Shown here one piece after another: positions 45,161 through 56,412 of a stretch of DNA of 64,000 nucleotides; the first letter of the stretch is position 1, and the number at the start of each line of letters is the position of its first letter. The DNA comes from Paenibacillus sp. GSMTC-2017. Lineage in GTDB: Bacteria > Bacillota > Bacilli > Paenibacillales > Paenibacillaceae. The notes under the pieces are model-generated. The model was given only the letters and a program-made list of their open reading frames with translations, was not told where the DNA came from and did no database searches. The DNA is taken from the NCBI RefSeq assembly GCF_016019935.1, contig NZ_JAECMT010000005.1, positions 124,006 to 188,005 on the forward strand. Reading direction: 5' to 3'. Both the position numbers and the translations under genes were made by a program.

Positions 45161-47095
45161 TTACATCAATTGTTCCCATTGTTCATAAGCGAAAGATAAG
45201 GAAGATTTTCGTTTTTCAATTTCTGCCTGTAGCTCTTGAATACGGATGTAGTCGTTAAATACTGCAGGATCTGCTAATTGTTCTTCAAGTTCAGTAATCG
45301 CTACTTCTAACGTAGCAATTTCACCTTCTAATTGCTCAAGCTTACGTTGGCGGTTACGTTCTTCCCGTTTCGCCTGTTTATCTGCTTCATATGAGCCTAG
45401 TGTAGGGCTTTCAATTGTTTGGTTAGGTTTCTTGAGTGCATTTTGTGCCTCTATTGCTTCGAGCTTTGCATCTTCAATTTCACGTTTTTTCTCCAACATT
45501 TCGTCATAATTTCCTAGGAAATGCTGTGTGCCTTCTGATCCGAGTTCGACAATACGTTCTGCCATTTTGTTTAAGAAATAACGGTCATGAGAGATGAAGA
45601 ACAAAGTACCTTCGTAATCGAGCAAAGCTGCTTCAAGAACTTCTTTACTAAATAAGTCCAAATGGTTCGTGGGCTCATCCAAGATAAGAACATTAGCTTG
45701 TGCGAGCATAAGCTTCGCAAGCGACACGCGTGCTTTTTCCCCGCCGCTAAGAGAGGATATTCGTTTTAAGACATCTTCGCCGCTGAATAAAAAGTTTCCT
45801 AATACAGTCCGAATGCGTGCTTCCTCCATATGGGGATAGGTGCCCCATACTTCCTCAAGAACAGTATTCTGACCAGTTAAGCGAGTATGTTCTTGGTCAT
45901 AATAGCCGAGTTTGACGTTTGTGCCGAATTGGATGGTTCCGGTTGCAGGTTCCAATTGACCAACAAGTGCTTTGAGTAATGTCGACTTTCCGATCCCGTT
46001 AGGTCCGATAAGGGCAACTGTCTCTCCACGTGTTAACTTAAAGTTAACGTGGTTAAACAATGGTGTGTTTCGACCAGGGAAAGTGACAGAAAGCTGATCG
46101 ACAGCGAGCACATCTTTTCCTGTCATTCTTTCAATTTCAAACGTAAAGTTGGCCTTCTTTAAATCGCCTAGCGGCTTGTCCATCTTATCCATCTTATCAA
46201 GAGCTTTACGTCTACTTTGCGCACGTTTTGTAGTCGAGGCGCGCACGATATTACGCTGAATAAATTCTTCCATCTTTTGAATTTCATCTTGCTGTTTTTC
46301 AAAGTGCTTCAACGTAATTTCGTATTCAGCTTCTTTTATTTCTAAATAACGGCTGTAGTTGCCTGTATAGCGTTTAGCTGTATGTCGTTCAATCTCGACA
46401 ATTGTATTTGTTAAAGCGTCTAAGAAATATCTATCATGGGAGACGACAACAATTGCTCCAGGATATCCTCGTAGATAGGACTCGAGCCAAGTTAACGTTT
46501 CGATGTCTAAATAGTTGGTTGGCTCATCAAGCATTAATAGATCAGGAGATTGTAATAATATTCTTGCTAATGCTAGACGAGTCTTTTGGCCTCCACTTAA
46601 GGTGGAGATGAGGGTATGAACATCGAAGTGGCCAAAGCCCATACCGTGTAAAACACTATTGATTTTTGTGTTGATCTCAAATCCACCTTGCTCACGGAAC
46701 CAGTCGGAGCGCTGTGCGTATCTTTCAAGTGTAGCAGCGTACTTCTTTTCATCTCCATGAAGAGCCGGATCTGCAATTTTGTTCTCAAGCTCGCGAAGCT
46801 CCTTTTCTGCTTCAATTAGATGTGCGAATACAGCACGCATTTCTTCTATTATGGAGCGTTCGGATTGCAAGCCGCTATTTTGCGCTAAGTAACCAAGTTT
46901 AGTTTCTTTGGATTTATGAATATCACCAGAATCTGCAGAAATTTCTCCAGCAATAATTTTTAGAAGCGTGGACTTTCCGGCGCCATTTACGCCTACGAGG
47001 CCAATACGATCCTTTTCAAGTACTTGCATAGATATATGGGATAATATGGCGGTCACGCCATAGTTTTTTGAAATGTTGGATACCTGCAATAACAT
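45161..47095 (-). CDS. ydiF: ABC-F ATPase YdiF
   Basis: 644 residues, the length of B. subtilis YdiF. Two ABC domains with Walker A GVNGAGKST and GPNGIGKST, signatures LSGGQKTRLALA and LSGGEKARVSLA, and Walker B LLMLDEPTNYLD and LILDEPTNHLD. The inter-domain linker is the basic PtIM segment, and the C-terminus has a coiled coil (EEQLADPAVFNDYIRIQELQ). ABC-F proteins work on the ribosome. It lies before moaC/tat/groESL as in B. subtilis but on the opposite strand from the com genes. Confidence 0.95.
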   Translation of the reverse strand: MLLQVSNISKNYGVTAILSHISMQVLEKDRIGLVGVNGAGKSTLLKIIAGEISADSGDIHKSKETKLGYLAQNSGLQSERSIIEEMRAVFAHLIEAEKELRELENKIADPALHGDEKKYAATLERYAQRSDWFREQGGFEINTKINSVLHGMGFGHFDVHTLISTLSGGQKTRLALARILLQSPDLLMLDEPTNYLDIETLTWLESYLRGYPGAIVVVSHDRYFLDALTNTIVEIERHTAKRYTGNYSRYLEIKEAEYEITLKHFEKQQDEIQKMEEFIQRNIVRASTTKRAQSRRKALDKMDKMDKPLGDLKKANFTFEIERMTGKDVLAVDQLSVTFPGRNTPLFNHVNFKLTRGETVALIGPNGIGKSTLLKALVGQLEPATGTIQFGTNVKLGYYDQEHTRLTGQNTVLEEVWGTYPHMEEARIRTVLGNFLFSGEDVLKRISSLSGGEKARVSLAKLMLAQANVLILDEPTNHLDLFSKEVLEAALLDYEGTLFFISHDRYFLNKMAERIVELGSEGTQHFLGNYDEMLEKKREIEDAKLEAIEAQNALKKPNQTIESPTLGSYEADKQAKREERNRQRKLEQLEGEIATLEVAITELEEQLADPAVFNDYIRIQELQAEIEKRKSSLSFAYEQWEQLM

Positions 47096-47238
47096 ATCGA
47101 CATATACACTCCTTCATTGCATTAATCATTTCCTTCTAGTTTACCACAAACTAGCGCTTCCATTGGCGAAAGTTGTATAACAATGGTACACTACATGTAA
47201 GTTTAGTTGACGACGGGAACAAGAATGGATGAGGGGAA

Positions 47239-47868
47239 ATGTATGCTCAGAACGAAGTGCCTAATAAGGCCGCCATTCGCACAAAACTCTCAAGCTTAAG
47301 AAACACTATAGATATACATACTAGGTCGATATGGTCAGTCGCTGCATGTAAACAACTGGCTCAATTTGTAGAGAAGCGCAAGTATAAATCCATTATGGTT
47401 TATATTTCATTCCGAAGCGAATTGGACCTAAAAGATTTTATCGTTTGGTGCTGGGAAAACAAGATGGACGTTATCGTTCCTAGGTGCCATGCTGTGGATC
47501 ATTCGATGACACTACATAGACTAAGGAACTGGGATGAACTAAGGGAAGGTTCCTACGGCATTTTAGAACCCGATCCCGAATTGTCACCGGCACTACCACA
47601 GTCATTTGTACCTGATATGGTTGTTGTACCAGGACTAGCCTTCGATACTGGAGGTGGCCGAATGGGTTATGGCGGAGGTTACTATGATCGGTTTGCACAA
47701 TCGATAGGTGCGTCGCCAAACGAAAGAGATAATGAGGTCGTATGGATTGGCGCTGCGTTTGAAGCCCAACTTGTTGAACATGTGCCGACTGAGGCACACG
47801 ATCTGAGATTGGATGGCGTTGTGACGGAGAAATCGTCCTATTTTGTACATAAAATGATTCAAGAGTAA
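47239..47868 (+). CDS. 5-formyltetrahydrofolate cyclo-ligase
   Basis: 209 residues. The family motif [15 protein letters not shown] near 132-146 is complete, and an N-terminal [12 protein letters not shown] (substrate and nucleotide binding) is present. It converts 5-formyl-THF to methenyl-THF with ATP. GAGGGGAA precedes the ATG. Then moaC follows 16 bases on, so they are likely co-transcribed. Confidence 0.9.
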   Translation: MYAQNEVPNKAAIRTKLSSLRNTIDIHTRSIWSVAACKQLAQFVEKRKYKSIMVYISFRSELDLKDFIVWCWENKMDVIVPRCHAVDHSMTLHRLRNWDELREGSYGILEPDPELSPALPQSFVPDMVVVPGLAFDTGGGRMGYGGGYYDRFAQSIGASPNERDNEVVWIGAAFEAQLVEHVPTEAHDLRLDGVVTEKSSYFVHKMIQE

Positions 47869-47884
47869 TGAAAGGGCGAAATCG

Positions 47885-48364
47885 ATGGAGTTAACACACT
47901 TCAATGAACAGGGCAGAGCCCGAATGGTCGATATTACAGGCAAAGAAATTACGTCAAGGGAAGCGACAGCTCACACCATAGTAACAATGGAGAGTTCGAC
48001 ATTGACGCGAATTAAGGAAGGGAAAATCGGCAAAGGCGATGTACTTGCTGTCGCTCAGGTTGCGGGAATAATGGCAGCCAAGAAAACGTCTGATTGGATT
48101 CCAATGTGCCATCCACTACCGCTTACAGGCATCAACATTGTGTTCAGCGATAATGGTTTAGATGAGCTTTATATAGAAGGAACAGTTAAAACAACGGGGA
48201 AAACAGGGGTAGAAATGGAAGCACTGACTGCAGTGTCTGCTACCGCACTTACGGTATACGACATGTGCAAAGCGTTGCAAAAGGACATGGTCATCGGGCC
48301 GACACAGCTATTAGCGAAAACTGGCGGCAAGAACGGGGATTATAGACGTCCGACAACCCCTTGA
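47885..48364 (+). CDS. moaC: Cyclic pyranopterin monophosphate synthase MoaC
   Basis: 159 residues. [36 protein letters not shown] and [12 protein letters not shown] are the diagnostic active-site stretches. With MoaA it makes cPMP, the first step of molybdenum cofactor synthesis; moaA is not in the window. In B. subtilis the homologue is ydiG next to ydiF. AAGGGCG precedes the ATG. Confidence 0.95.
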   Translation: MELTHFNEQGRARMVDITGKEITSREATAHTIVTMESSTLTRIKEGKIGKGDVLAVAQVAGIMAAKKTSDWIPMCHPLPLTGINIVFSDNGLDELYIEGTVKTTGKTGVEMEALTAVSATALTVYDMCKALQKDMVIGPTQLLAKTGGKNGDYRRPTTP

Positions 48365-48391
48365 TCGAAATAGAGATAGGAGGAATGGGAG

Positions 48392-48886
48392 ATGCAGTGG
48401 AAGGTTGCGTTACTTACAGCTAGTGACAAAGGTTCGCGTGGTGAACGCGAAGATACATCTGCACAGGTTATTCGAGAACTTATTGAAGAGGAGCTAGGCG
48501 GAGTCATTGTAGACTACCGAATAGTGCCAGATGAGCAAGATGAAATTATGGCAGCATTAATTGAGATGACGGAATATTATCAAGCTGATCTCGTATTGAC
48601 GACAGGTGGTACAGGACTTGCGCCCCGTGACATTACACCAGAGGCGACGCTTAAAGTAATAGACCGTCAAGTGCCCGGACTTGCTGAAGCTATGCGTATG
48701 GGCGCATTACAGAAGACGAGACGTGCCATGTTGTCGCGAGGTGTATGCGGCATAAGAGGTAGTTCGTTAATTGTAAATTTGCCAGGTAGTCCAAAGGGCG
48801 TCCATGAAAGTTTAATGGCAATTATGGATCAGTTACCTCATGCGTTAGGAATCCTGTCAGGCCAATTGGGAGAGCATAACGGATGA
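48392..48886 (+). CDS. moaB: MoaB/Mog-type molybdopterin-binding protein
   Basis: 164 residues. TTGGTGLAPRDITPEAT and NLPGSPKGVHE are the MoCF_biosynth domain signatures; MogA/MoaB adenylate molybdopterin. MogA cannot be separated from MoaB with confidence. AGGAGG precedes the ATG, and it overlaps the next gene as ATGA. Confidence 0.85.
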   Translation: MQWKVALLTASDKGSRGEREDTSAQVIRELIEEELGGVIVDYRIVPDEQDEIMAALIEMTEYYQADLVLTTGGTGLAPRDITPEATLKVIDRQVPGLAEAMRMGALQKTRRAMLSRGVCGIRGSSLIVNLPGSPKGVHESLMAIMDQLPHALGILSGQLGEHNG

Positions 48887-49935
48887 TACTGGGAAAAAAC
48901 GACGATAATGTGGTTACAATCGGAAATTCAACAGTTCTAAGGGAAGTTTCCGTATATGACGCTGTTGGATTACGACTTGCACATGATCTGACTCGTATTA
49001 TACCAGGACAGTTCAAGGGACGATTATTTACACGTGGACATCTCATTTCAGAGGCGGATATTCCGAGTTTGCTCGATATAGGCAAAGAGCATATCTTTAT
49101 TATGGAGCTAGGCGATGATGATCTACATGAAGATGACGCGGCTATCCGTATGGCTAAGGCGTTAGCGAGTAATGAGCTTAATCTGACTGCGCCACATGAA
49201 GGTAAAGTAAGTTTGAAATCACCTATATTGGGGTTAGCACAAATTGATCAAGGCATTGTCGAGGCGATAAACGAGCTTGGAGAAATAGCGTTAGCGACTG
49301 TAAAACAGAATACTGTCGTTCAAATCGGTAGCCCACTTGCAGCAACTAGGGCAATCCCGCTTGTCGTGCCGAAGAAAAAGGTCGAAGAAGTAGAGCGTCT
49401 TGCACAGGATTATCGCGAGCAACATAATGGCGAAACGCCCATTAGTGTAAAACCCTTCCGTAAGCTAAAGGCTGGACTATTAACGACTGGCGGCGAAGTT
49501 TTCAATGGGAGAATACAAGATAAATTTGGTCCAGCAGTAATAGAAAAGTTGCGTGCGCTAGGATCAGAGGTTGCTGAACAACGATTTGCTCCTGATGATA
49601 GACAAACAATTGTCAAGGAAATACACTATTTGCTTGCACAAGGGTATGATATGATACTCATAACAGGCGGAATGTCGGTTGATCCAGATGATCGAACACC
49701 AGGAGCTATTAAAGCTGCTGGAGCGACAATTGTCAGCTACGGAACGCCAATGTTGCCTGGCTCAATGCTACTTATGGGCTACATAGGTGAGATACCGATT
49801 ATGGGCTTACCAGGTTGTGTTATGCATGATCCTTATACGTCCTTCGATGTGTTATTGCCAAGAATACTCGCAGGTGATATCATCGTTCGCAAAGATATTG
49901 TAGAGCTTGGTTATGGCGGCTTACTTGGCTGTTAA
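48883..49935 (+). CDS. Molybdopterin-binding protein (MoeA-like C-terminal domain)
   Basis: 350 residues. The C-terminal half has a MoCF_biosynth domain (GLLTTGGEVFNGRI, ILITGGMSVDPDDRTPGA, MGLPGCVMHDPY). The N-terminal half is not like canonical MoeA, lacking its full domain set. It matches the shortened Moco-insertion proteins of Firmicutes by domain layout. A Mo-insertion or regulatory role is inferred from context. ATGA overlap with the gene before it indicates translational coupling. Confidence 0.8.
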   Translation: MILGKNDDNVVTIGNSTVLREVSVYDAVGLRLAHDLTRIIPGQFKGRLFTRGHLISEADIPSLLDIGKEHIFIMELGDDDLHEDDAAIRMAKALASNELNLTAPHEGKVSLKSPILGLAQIDQGIVEAINELGEIALATVKQNTVVQIGSPLAATRAIPLVVPKKKVEEVERLAQDYREQHNGETPISVKPFRKLKAGLLTTGGEVFNGRIQDKFGPAVIEKLRALGSEVAEQRFAPDDRQTIVKEIHYLLAQGYDMILITGGMSVDPDDRTPGAIKAAGATIVSYGTPMLPGSMLLMGYIGEIPIMGLPGCVMHDPYTSFDVLLPRILAGDIIVRKDIVELGYGGLLGC

Positions 49936-50004
49936 CATCTATATCACAAGCTTGGACATGCTCGATACATTCAATGATTGATAAAGAGGTTAGGAGGCAA
50001 AGAT

Positions 50005-50238
50005 ATGGGTGGATTAGGTACATCAGGTGTTATCCTGCTTGTCGTTATAGCCTTGCTGCTGTTTGGTCCGAAAAAACTGCCTGAACTCGGCCGAGCATTC
50101 GGAAAGACGCTTCGTGAATTCAAATCAGGTGCTCGTGAAATGATGGACGATGACGATCACAAGGACAAAGACAAAAGTCGTATTGAAGTGAACCGGACAG
50201 AAAATAACGAGAAGGAAAACAAGCGGCTTCCGGATTAA
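50005..50238 (+). CDS. tatA: Twin-arginine translocase subunit TatA
   Basis: 77 residues from ATG 50005 (AGGAGG before it). One membrane helix (GVILLVVIALLLF) followed by FGPKKLPELGRAFGKTLREFK, the TatA hallmark, and an acidic/basic tail. It forms the pore for folded proteins with TatC. It corresponds to tatAy in the B. subtilis ydi region. Confidence 0.95.
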   Translation: MGGLGTSGVILLVVIALLLFGPKKLPELGRAFGKTLREFKSGAREMMDDDDHKDKDKSRIEVNRTENNEKENKRLPD

Positions 50239-50254
50239 TCGGGCCCGCTTTTTT
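50221..50254 (+). terminator. Hairpin with T-run between tatA and tatC
   Basis: AAGCGG pairs with CCGCTT, with an inner partial stem, followed by six T. Partial termination would give more TatA than TatC. Confidence 0.55.
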
Positions 50255-50296
50255 CTTGCATGTATAGGTCATAAGGAAGGAGGCGGCATATAGACG

Positions 50297-51124
50297 ATGT
50301 CGATGAATAACGAGAAGCAGGAATCGGCTGACAGCAAGGGATTCATTCGAGAAGATGGGCTCATGCCGCTTTTCGAGCATTTAGGGGAATTTAGAAAGCG
50401 TCTTATCTATGTCATTATCGTGCTGACACTTGGCCTCGTGCTTGGATTAACCGTTGCACAGCCGGTGTATGATTTTCTGATGTCTCAACCACCAGCAGAT
50501 GATACACTCTCCTTACATACGTTCTCGTTATGGGATGGTATTGGCATGTATATGAAAATTGCATTTATAATTGCGTTAGTCATTACGTTGCCATTTACTA
50601 CTTTTCAATTATGGTCGTTTGTTAAACCAGCCCTTAGAAAACATGAACAACGTTCGACGTTAAAGTACATACCCTTTGCGCTTATTATGTTTTTAATTGG
50701 TTTGTCATTTGCTTATTTTGTCGTGTTTCCGTTAGCTTATGATTTTACCCGTGCAATAGCAGCGAAATTGGATTTGACTGAAACGTATGGCATTATCCAA
50801 TATTTTTCGTTTATGTTCAGCATACTAATTCCGATTTCCTTGTTGTTCGAGTTACCGCTATTAATTATGTTTCTGACAGCAATTCGGATTGTTAATCCCA
50901 TAAGACTTCGTAAAATGCGTCGTCTTGCCTATTTCGTCATGGCAGCAATCGGGGTAATGATAACACCACCGGATCTCGTTTCAGATGTGCTCGTTATTAT
51001 TCCACTCATTATTTTGTACGAAGCGAGTGTATTCTTCTCGGGCCTTATTTACAAAAAGCAGCAAATTGCGGATGCTAAGTGGGAAGAAGAGTTTGATGAA
51101 GAGCAGGTTAATGGGACGAATTGA
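50297..51124 (+). CDS. tatC: Twin-arginine translocase subunit TatC
   Basis: 275 residues with six membrane segments. FEHLGEFRKRLIYVI at the N-terminus, LPFTTFQLWSFVKPAL and PPDLVSDVL are TatC signatures. GGAGG lies 13 bases before the ATG, a long spacing. It binds the twin-Arg signal peptide. A terminator follows. Confidence 0.95.
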   Translation: MSMNNEKQESADSKGFIREDGLMPLFEHLGEFRKRLIYVIIVLTLGLVLGLTVAQPVYDFLMSQPPADDTLSLHTFSLWDGIGMYMKIAFIIALVITLPFTTFQLWSFVKPALRKHEQRSTLKYIPFALIMFLIGLSFAYFVVFPLAYDFTRAIAAKLDLTETYGIIQYFSFMFSILIPISLLFELPLLIMFLTAIRIVNPIRLRKMRRLAYFVMAAIGVMITPPDLVSDVLVIIPLIILYEASVFFSGLIYKKQQIADAKWEEEFDEEQVNGTN

Positions 51125-51183
51125 AATACTGTATGCAGGATAGGAATACAACCATTTTATAAGTAAATAGATATAGAAAAGGT

Positions 51184-51218
51184 AAGCTGTCGTTTCAATG
51201 AAACGGTGGCTTTTTTTG
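51184..51218 (+). terminator. Terminator of tatAC
   Basis: AAGCTGTCGTTT pairs (with G-U) with AAACGGTGGC, followed by seven T. Confidence 0.85.
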
Positions 51219-51221
51219 TGC

Positions 51222-51280
51222 TTGACAAGACGAGGGGATACGATAGATAATTTAAACAGTTGTTTTAAACGTTTGTTTAA
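51222..51280 (+). promoter_or_regulatory. SigA promoter with TetR-type operator
   Basis: TTGACA (51222-51227), an 18-nt spacer and GATAAT (51246-51251). Immediately after the -10 box are two overlapping palindromic elements: TTAAACagttGTTTTAA (51252-51268) and TTAAACgtttGTTTAA (51265-51280). The place right at the start site fits repression by the TetR protein encoded second in this operon. Confidence 0.75.
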
Positions 51281-51304
51281 GTAGATAAATGGGAGTGGTA
51301 TTTA

Positions 51305-52465
51305 ATGACGTCAGCACTAAAAGCGTTCATGAAGCGTCCAACAACTGTGGTAGGTATCGTAACGTCTTTGATGTTCCAAATTATTTTTTCTGTCATATGG
51401 ATGACAGGTTACAATGGGGTAACAGATCGTGTAGATAAATTGCGTATTGCGATTGTGAACGAAGATGCTGGTATGGGGAAAGAAATTGCAGTAAATTTGG
51501 TGAAAAGTCTGCCATTCGATATGGTTCAATCAGATTCTCTTGAAGCGGCCAAAGGTGAGCTTAATGAGCGGAACTTGCAGATGATTGTTTATATTCCAAG
51601 TGATTTCTCCAAACAAGTTACTGTGGCAGAAGGACAAGCAAGCTTAACGTATTTTATCAATGAATCTAATCCTGCTTTAATTAAAAGTATAATGAGTGGC
51701 GCAACTACACAAATTACGGCAGAAGTAAACAAAAGTGCGGTATCTATGGGCATTCAGAACACACTTACAGCTGTTAATGTTCCATTGGAACAAGCGGTGG
51801 CGGCTTCAGCAAGCTTGTCCCAGCGTGTTACGTCTGACGTTCAATCGTCCAATATCGTTCAAGGTATGAACAATCAGATGGTGCCGATGATGATGGTACT
51901 TGCCTCATATGTAGGGGCAATGATAATAGGGATGAACTTAGAGCAATCTTCTATTGCTCTTGCAGGGACTATCTGTAAGTGGAGAAGATTTGCTGCAAGA
52001 AGTGTCATTAATATCGTTGCAGCAATTATAGTTGCGCTCGTTGGATCAACTCTGCTTGTCGCTTTCGGTGGTCAAATTGAGCAAGGATTTCTACAACTAT
52101 GGGGCTTCCAGCTATTGTTCCTACTGACGTTTATGTTCGTATCACAGATGTTCCTATATGTGTTTGGAATTGCTGGTATGCTCTTTAATATTATATTGCT
52201 CTCTGCACAGCTAGTCGTATCTGGTGCAATTGTCCCTCGCGAACTTTTATCGGAGTTTTATACAAACCTTGGAACTGTGTTGCCAGCAACTTATGCAGTG
52301 GATGGTACGATGAATATTTTATTCGGTGGACCTGGTGTTGGATCTCATGTGTGGATGCTGATCGTAATCAGTATAGCGGCTATTGCTATTAGTGCTGTTG
52401 CGGTAAAATGGAAAGGGCAAACCGTACACCAACATCAAGTTGTTATAGCGAATCATAAGGAATAG
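51305..52465 (+). CDS. YhgE/Pip-like ABC-2-type membrane exporter
   Basis: 386 residues. One N-terminal helix, an extracellular domain of about 170 residues (IAIVNEDAGMGKEIAVNL is typical of YhgE/Pip), then five C-terminal membrane segments. This family includes drug and peptide exporters without an obvious ATPase; none is adjacent. GGGAGTGG precedes the ATG. It is followed by its probable TetR repressor and likely controlled by it. The substrate is unknown. Confidence 0.75.
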   Translation: MTSALKAFMKRPTTVVGIVTSLMFQIIFSVIWMTGYNGVTDRVDKLRIAIVNEDAGMGKEIAVNLVKSLPFDMVQSDSLEAAKGELNERNLQMIVYIPSDFSKQVTVAEGQASLTYFINESNPALIKSIMSGATTQITAEVNKSAVSMGIQNTLTAVNVPLEQAVAASASLSQRVTSDVQSSNIVQGMNNQMVPMMMVLASYVGAMIIGMNLEQSSIALAGTICKWRRFAARSVINIVAAIIVALVGSTLLVAFGGQIEQGFLQLWGFQLLFLLTFMFVSQMFLYVFGIAGMLFNIILLSAQLVVSGAIVPRELLSEFYTNLGTVLPATYAVDGTMNILFGGPGVGSHVWMLIVISIAAIAISAVAVKWKGQTVHQHQVVIANHKE

Positions 52466-52489
52466 CATTTATTAAAAGCATTTTGAAGG

Positions 52490-53089
52490 GTGGTCATCAC
52501 GATTGCTGAAGACTTAGATATCAAAATACGCATCCTACTCGCAGCGAAGAAGTTGTTCGCAAGTCAAGGTTATGACGGAACTACCATTAGACAAATCTGT
52601 GAAGAGGCAAGCGCTAATGTGGCGCTTGTCTCCTATCATTTCGGCGGGAAAGAAAATTTATATGGTGCCATTTTTGAAACATTTATTCCTAGCGAGAGGA
52701 TTGCGACTTTCGATAAGGATATAAATCCAGTTGCAGGAGTGAAGCAAATCATTAAAGAGGTGACAGCATTCCGTTTTGCAGATCCAGAACTCATAAGTAT
52801 TATTCAGCAAGAGATCGTTATGAATTCACCGCGTATACAAATTATTAGACATCATGTTATGCCAATGTGGAAACTGTTGCAGAAATGGATTAATGAAGGT
52901 CGTGAGCAAGGTTACTTCGAGTACCGCTCACTCGACACTGCATTTATGTCTATCGTTGGTACACTTCTATTCCATAGACAACAGAAATATTGGATGGAGC
53001 TCATGGTTGAGGAGAAGCCAGAATTGGAATCGTTGGTTTACGATTTGACCGATTTTATTATGAATGGACTGCATTATAAGGGCGAGTAA
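52490..53089 (+). CDS. TetR-family repressor
   Basis: 199 residues if the GTG at 52490 is used; its site (GAAGG) is tight against the codon, so the start may differ slightly. An N-terminal HTH (LLAAKKLFASQGYDGTTIRQI, then ANVALVSYHFGGKENLY) is typical TetR; the C-terminal ligand domain is CecR-like. Located 24 bases behind the exporter gene, it probably represses this operon through the palindromes at 51252-51280. Confidence 0.85.
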   Translation: MVITIAEDLDIKIRILLAAKKLFASQGYDGTTIRQICEEASANVALVSYHFGGKENLYGAIFETFIPSERIATFDKDINPVAGVKQIIKEVTAFRFADPELISIIQQEIVMNSPRIQIIRHHVMPMWKLLQKWINEGREQGYFEYRSLDTAFMSIVGTLLFHRQQKYWMELMVEEKPELESLVYDLTDFIMNGLHYKGE

Positions 53090-53162
53090 TCACGATTGTT
53101 GAAGGTAGCGGCCACTTGCTCCTGTAAGTTGAGTAAAAATACTGAAAAATAAATCCAAGCAC

Positions 53163-53191
53163 TTGAAATCAACGGTGAAAATAGGTATGAT
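53163..53191 (+). promoter_or_regulatory. SigA promoter of groESL
   Basis: TTGAAA (53163-53168), a 17-nt spacer and TATGAT (53186-53191), just before CIRCE. Confidence 0.85.
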
Positions 53192-53202
53192 AAAAACAGT
53201 TG

Positions 53203-53229
53203 TTAGCACTATACGCTTATGAGTGCTAA
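53203..53229 (+). promoter_or_regulatory. CIRCE operator (HrcA site)
   Basis: TTAGCACTA, nine bases and GAGTGCTAA; one base differs from the perfect inverted repeat TTAGCACTC-N9-GAGTGCTAA. HrcA represses groESL at this site and is relieved by heat. Confidence 0.95.
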
Positions 53230-53272
53230 CGAAATGTTAATAAGCGACAATTATCGAGGGAGGCTATTTTCA

Positions 53273-53554
53273 ATGATTAAACCTTTGGGTGAACGCGTAT
53301 TGATCGAACCAATCGCGAAAGAAGAAACAACTGCGAGCGGTATCGTACTGCCGGATACGGCTAAGGAAAAGCCACAAGAAGGCAAAGTTATAGCTGTTGG
53401 TAGCGGTACGCTTAAAGACGGCGTTCGCGTAGCATTGGAAGTAAAAGAAGGCGACCGCGTTCTATTCTCCAAATATGCGGGCACAGAAATCAAATACGAA
53501 GGCAAAGAGTATTTGATCATGAAAGAAAGCGACATTCACGCGATTTTCGAATAA
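53273..53554 (+). CDS. groES: Co-chaperonin GroES
   Basis: 93 residues from ATG 53273 (GGGAGGC before it; the frame is open upstream through the operator). [11 protein letters not shown], the mobile loop [19 protein letters not shown] and [15 protein letters not shown] are standard. It caps GroEL during folding. groEL follows 53 bases later. Confidence 0.97.
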   Translation: MIKPLGERVLIEPIAKEETTASGIVLPDTAKEKPQEGKVIAVGSGTLKDGVRVALEVKEGDRVLFSKYAGTEIKYEGKEYLIMKESDIHAIFE

Positions 53555-53562
53555 TATCGTAA

Positions 53563-55236
<1,674 letters not shown>

Positions 55237-55327
55237 GGTTTCGACCTTCATCGTGACTCCTAGCTTGATGAATTGATGGTCATTTTGATCTCGGTTTGTG
55301 AGGCAGTCACAGTTATAAATACAGCAG

Positions 55328-55368
55328 AGACCACTTCTTAATTTTATTAAGGAGTGGTCTTTTTTTTT
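55328..55368 (+). terminator. Terminator of groESL
   Basis: AGACCACTTCTTAAT pairs (one mismatch) with ATTAAGGAGTGGTCT, followed by nine T. Confidence 0.9.
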
Positions 55369-55387
55369 GAAATTTTTATCTCGATAA

Positions 55388-55726
55388 TTAGAATGCCCAT
55401 GGATGATCATCTGGTAAACATTCATCACATAATAGCCTTCCCGCAAGAGATGCACCATTACATAATTGTAAAATGGGTGCCTCCTTTTCTCTATCAGTTG
55501 TCCATCCTCCGCAGTTTTCACATTTCCCACAATTCATATCCGTTGGTCGTAGTTCTTTCGATGATGTTTCTATCCACTTTAATAGTTTTTTCTTATTGTC
55601 GAACTCTAGGTTATTATCATTTGAAAGATGATTCATAGCAGATTCTACTAAGATATGTTGGTTTTCGTTTTCTTCAATATCTACTAAGTAACTAATTGAA
55701 ATGAGAACTGTTTTTTTTGAGTCCAT
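55388..55726 (-). CDS. Hypothetical protein with Cys-rich zinc-ribbon-like part
   Basis: 112 residues from ATG 55726 (GGAGG seven bases before it). The C-terminal half has CGKCENCGG and later LCDECLPDD, four to five Cys spaced as in metal-binding ribbons; the N-terminal half has no known motif. It starts the accessory region after groEL. Function unknown. Confidence 0.6.
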   Translation of the reverse strand: MDSKKTVLISISYLVDIEENENQHILVESAMNHLSNDNNLEFDNKKKLLKWIETSSKELRPTDMNCGKCENCGGWTTDREKEAPILQLCNGASLAGRLLCDECLPDDHPWAF

Positions 55727-55949
55727 GTATACCTCCATGAAATAATTACTGCTTTGTTGTTGTTTATATTAGGTATTTCTCTATGTACATATCACTCGTT
55801 CCTGCCACTCTGCCACTCTTCCATTCTGCCCTCAAATTAATATACTAAATTTGATTCAGCATAAACACTAGCGCTTGAGTAAGTTAACTTTGGTCTTGCG
55901 AGTGGTTCGATAGCGTTACATTTGGTAACGTGCGCCACTTTTTTTCCGC

Positions 55950-56140
55950 TAATGAATCGTATTGTGCTTATAGTGTAGCAAATAACGTATAATTCAGTCT
56001 AACGAACTCCAGTATCGTTATTTAATAGTCTTTGGCCGAAATGAAGCTACTTTATTGGGAATAAGCATTCTAGAGTTCGTTAAACATTTTGAAAGATAAA
56101 ATTTGATCAAATAAGAGTTACTGGGTTCGTTAGCCATAAA
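55950..56140. repeat. Dispersed noncoding repeat, copy 2
   Basis: CTAACGAAC (55999), GTTCGTTA (56075 and 56125) boxes and the TTTGAT-AAATAAGAGTT-GGTTCGTTAGC segment match the element near 976-1170. It fills most of a gap of about 670 bases between 55727 and 56412; the rest shows no gene. Confidence 0.6.
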
Positions 56141-56412
56141 TTCGGAAAATGATTTTTAGATATATGACAAGAGAAACGACGATTAATATTTTTTTCTTGG
56201 CATTCGCTTGCTTCATATTCTAAATCCCCCAACTTCGTAAATTTGATCAAACCGGCCACAATGGCGAAACGAATAGCTCTGTTTCTTTCCGCCTGCCCTC
56301 CTTTTGAATTGTTTGGCCTTGTTAGATACCTGTATAATAAAAGCAAATAATTAGTTTGGGAAAAGTGCGCTATTTTGTAATATACTCACTTTTTGGAAAG
56401 GGGGAGCTATTC

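Noticed and set aside
56107..56346. Minus-strand open frame of 79 codons
   Set aside because: It overlaps the dispersed repeat, has no ribosome site and no recognisable protein features.
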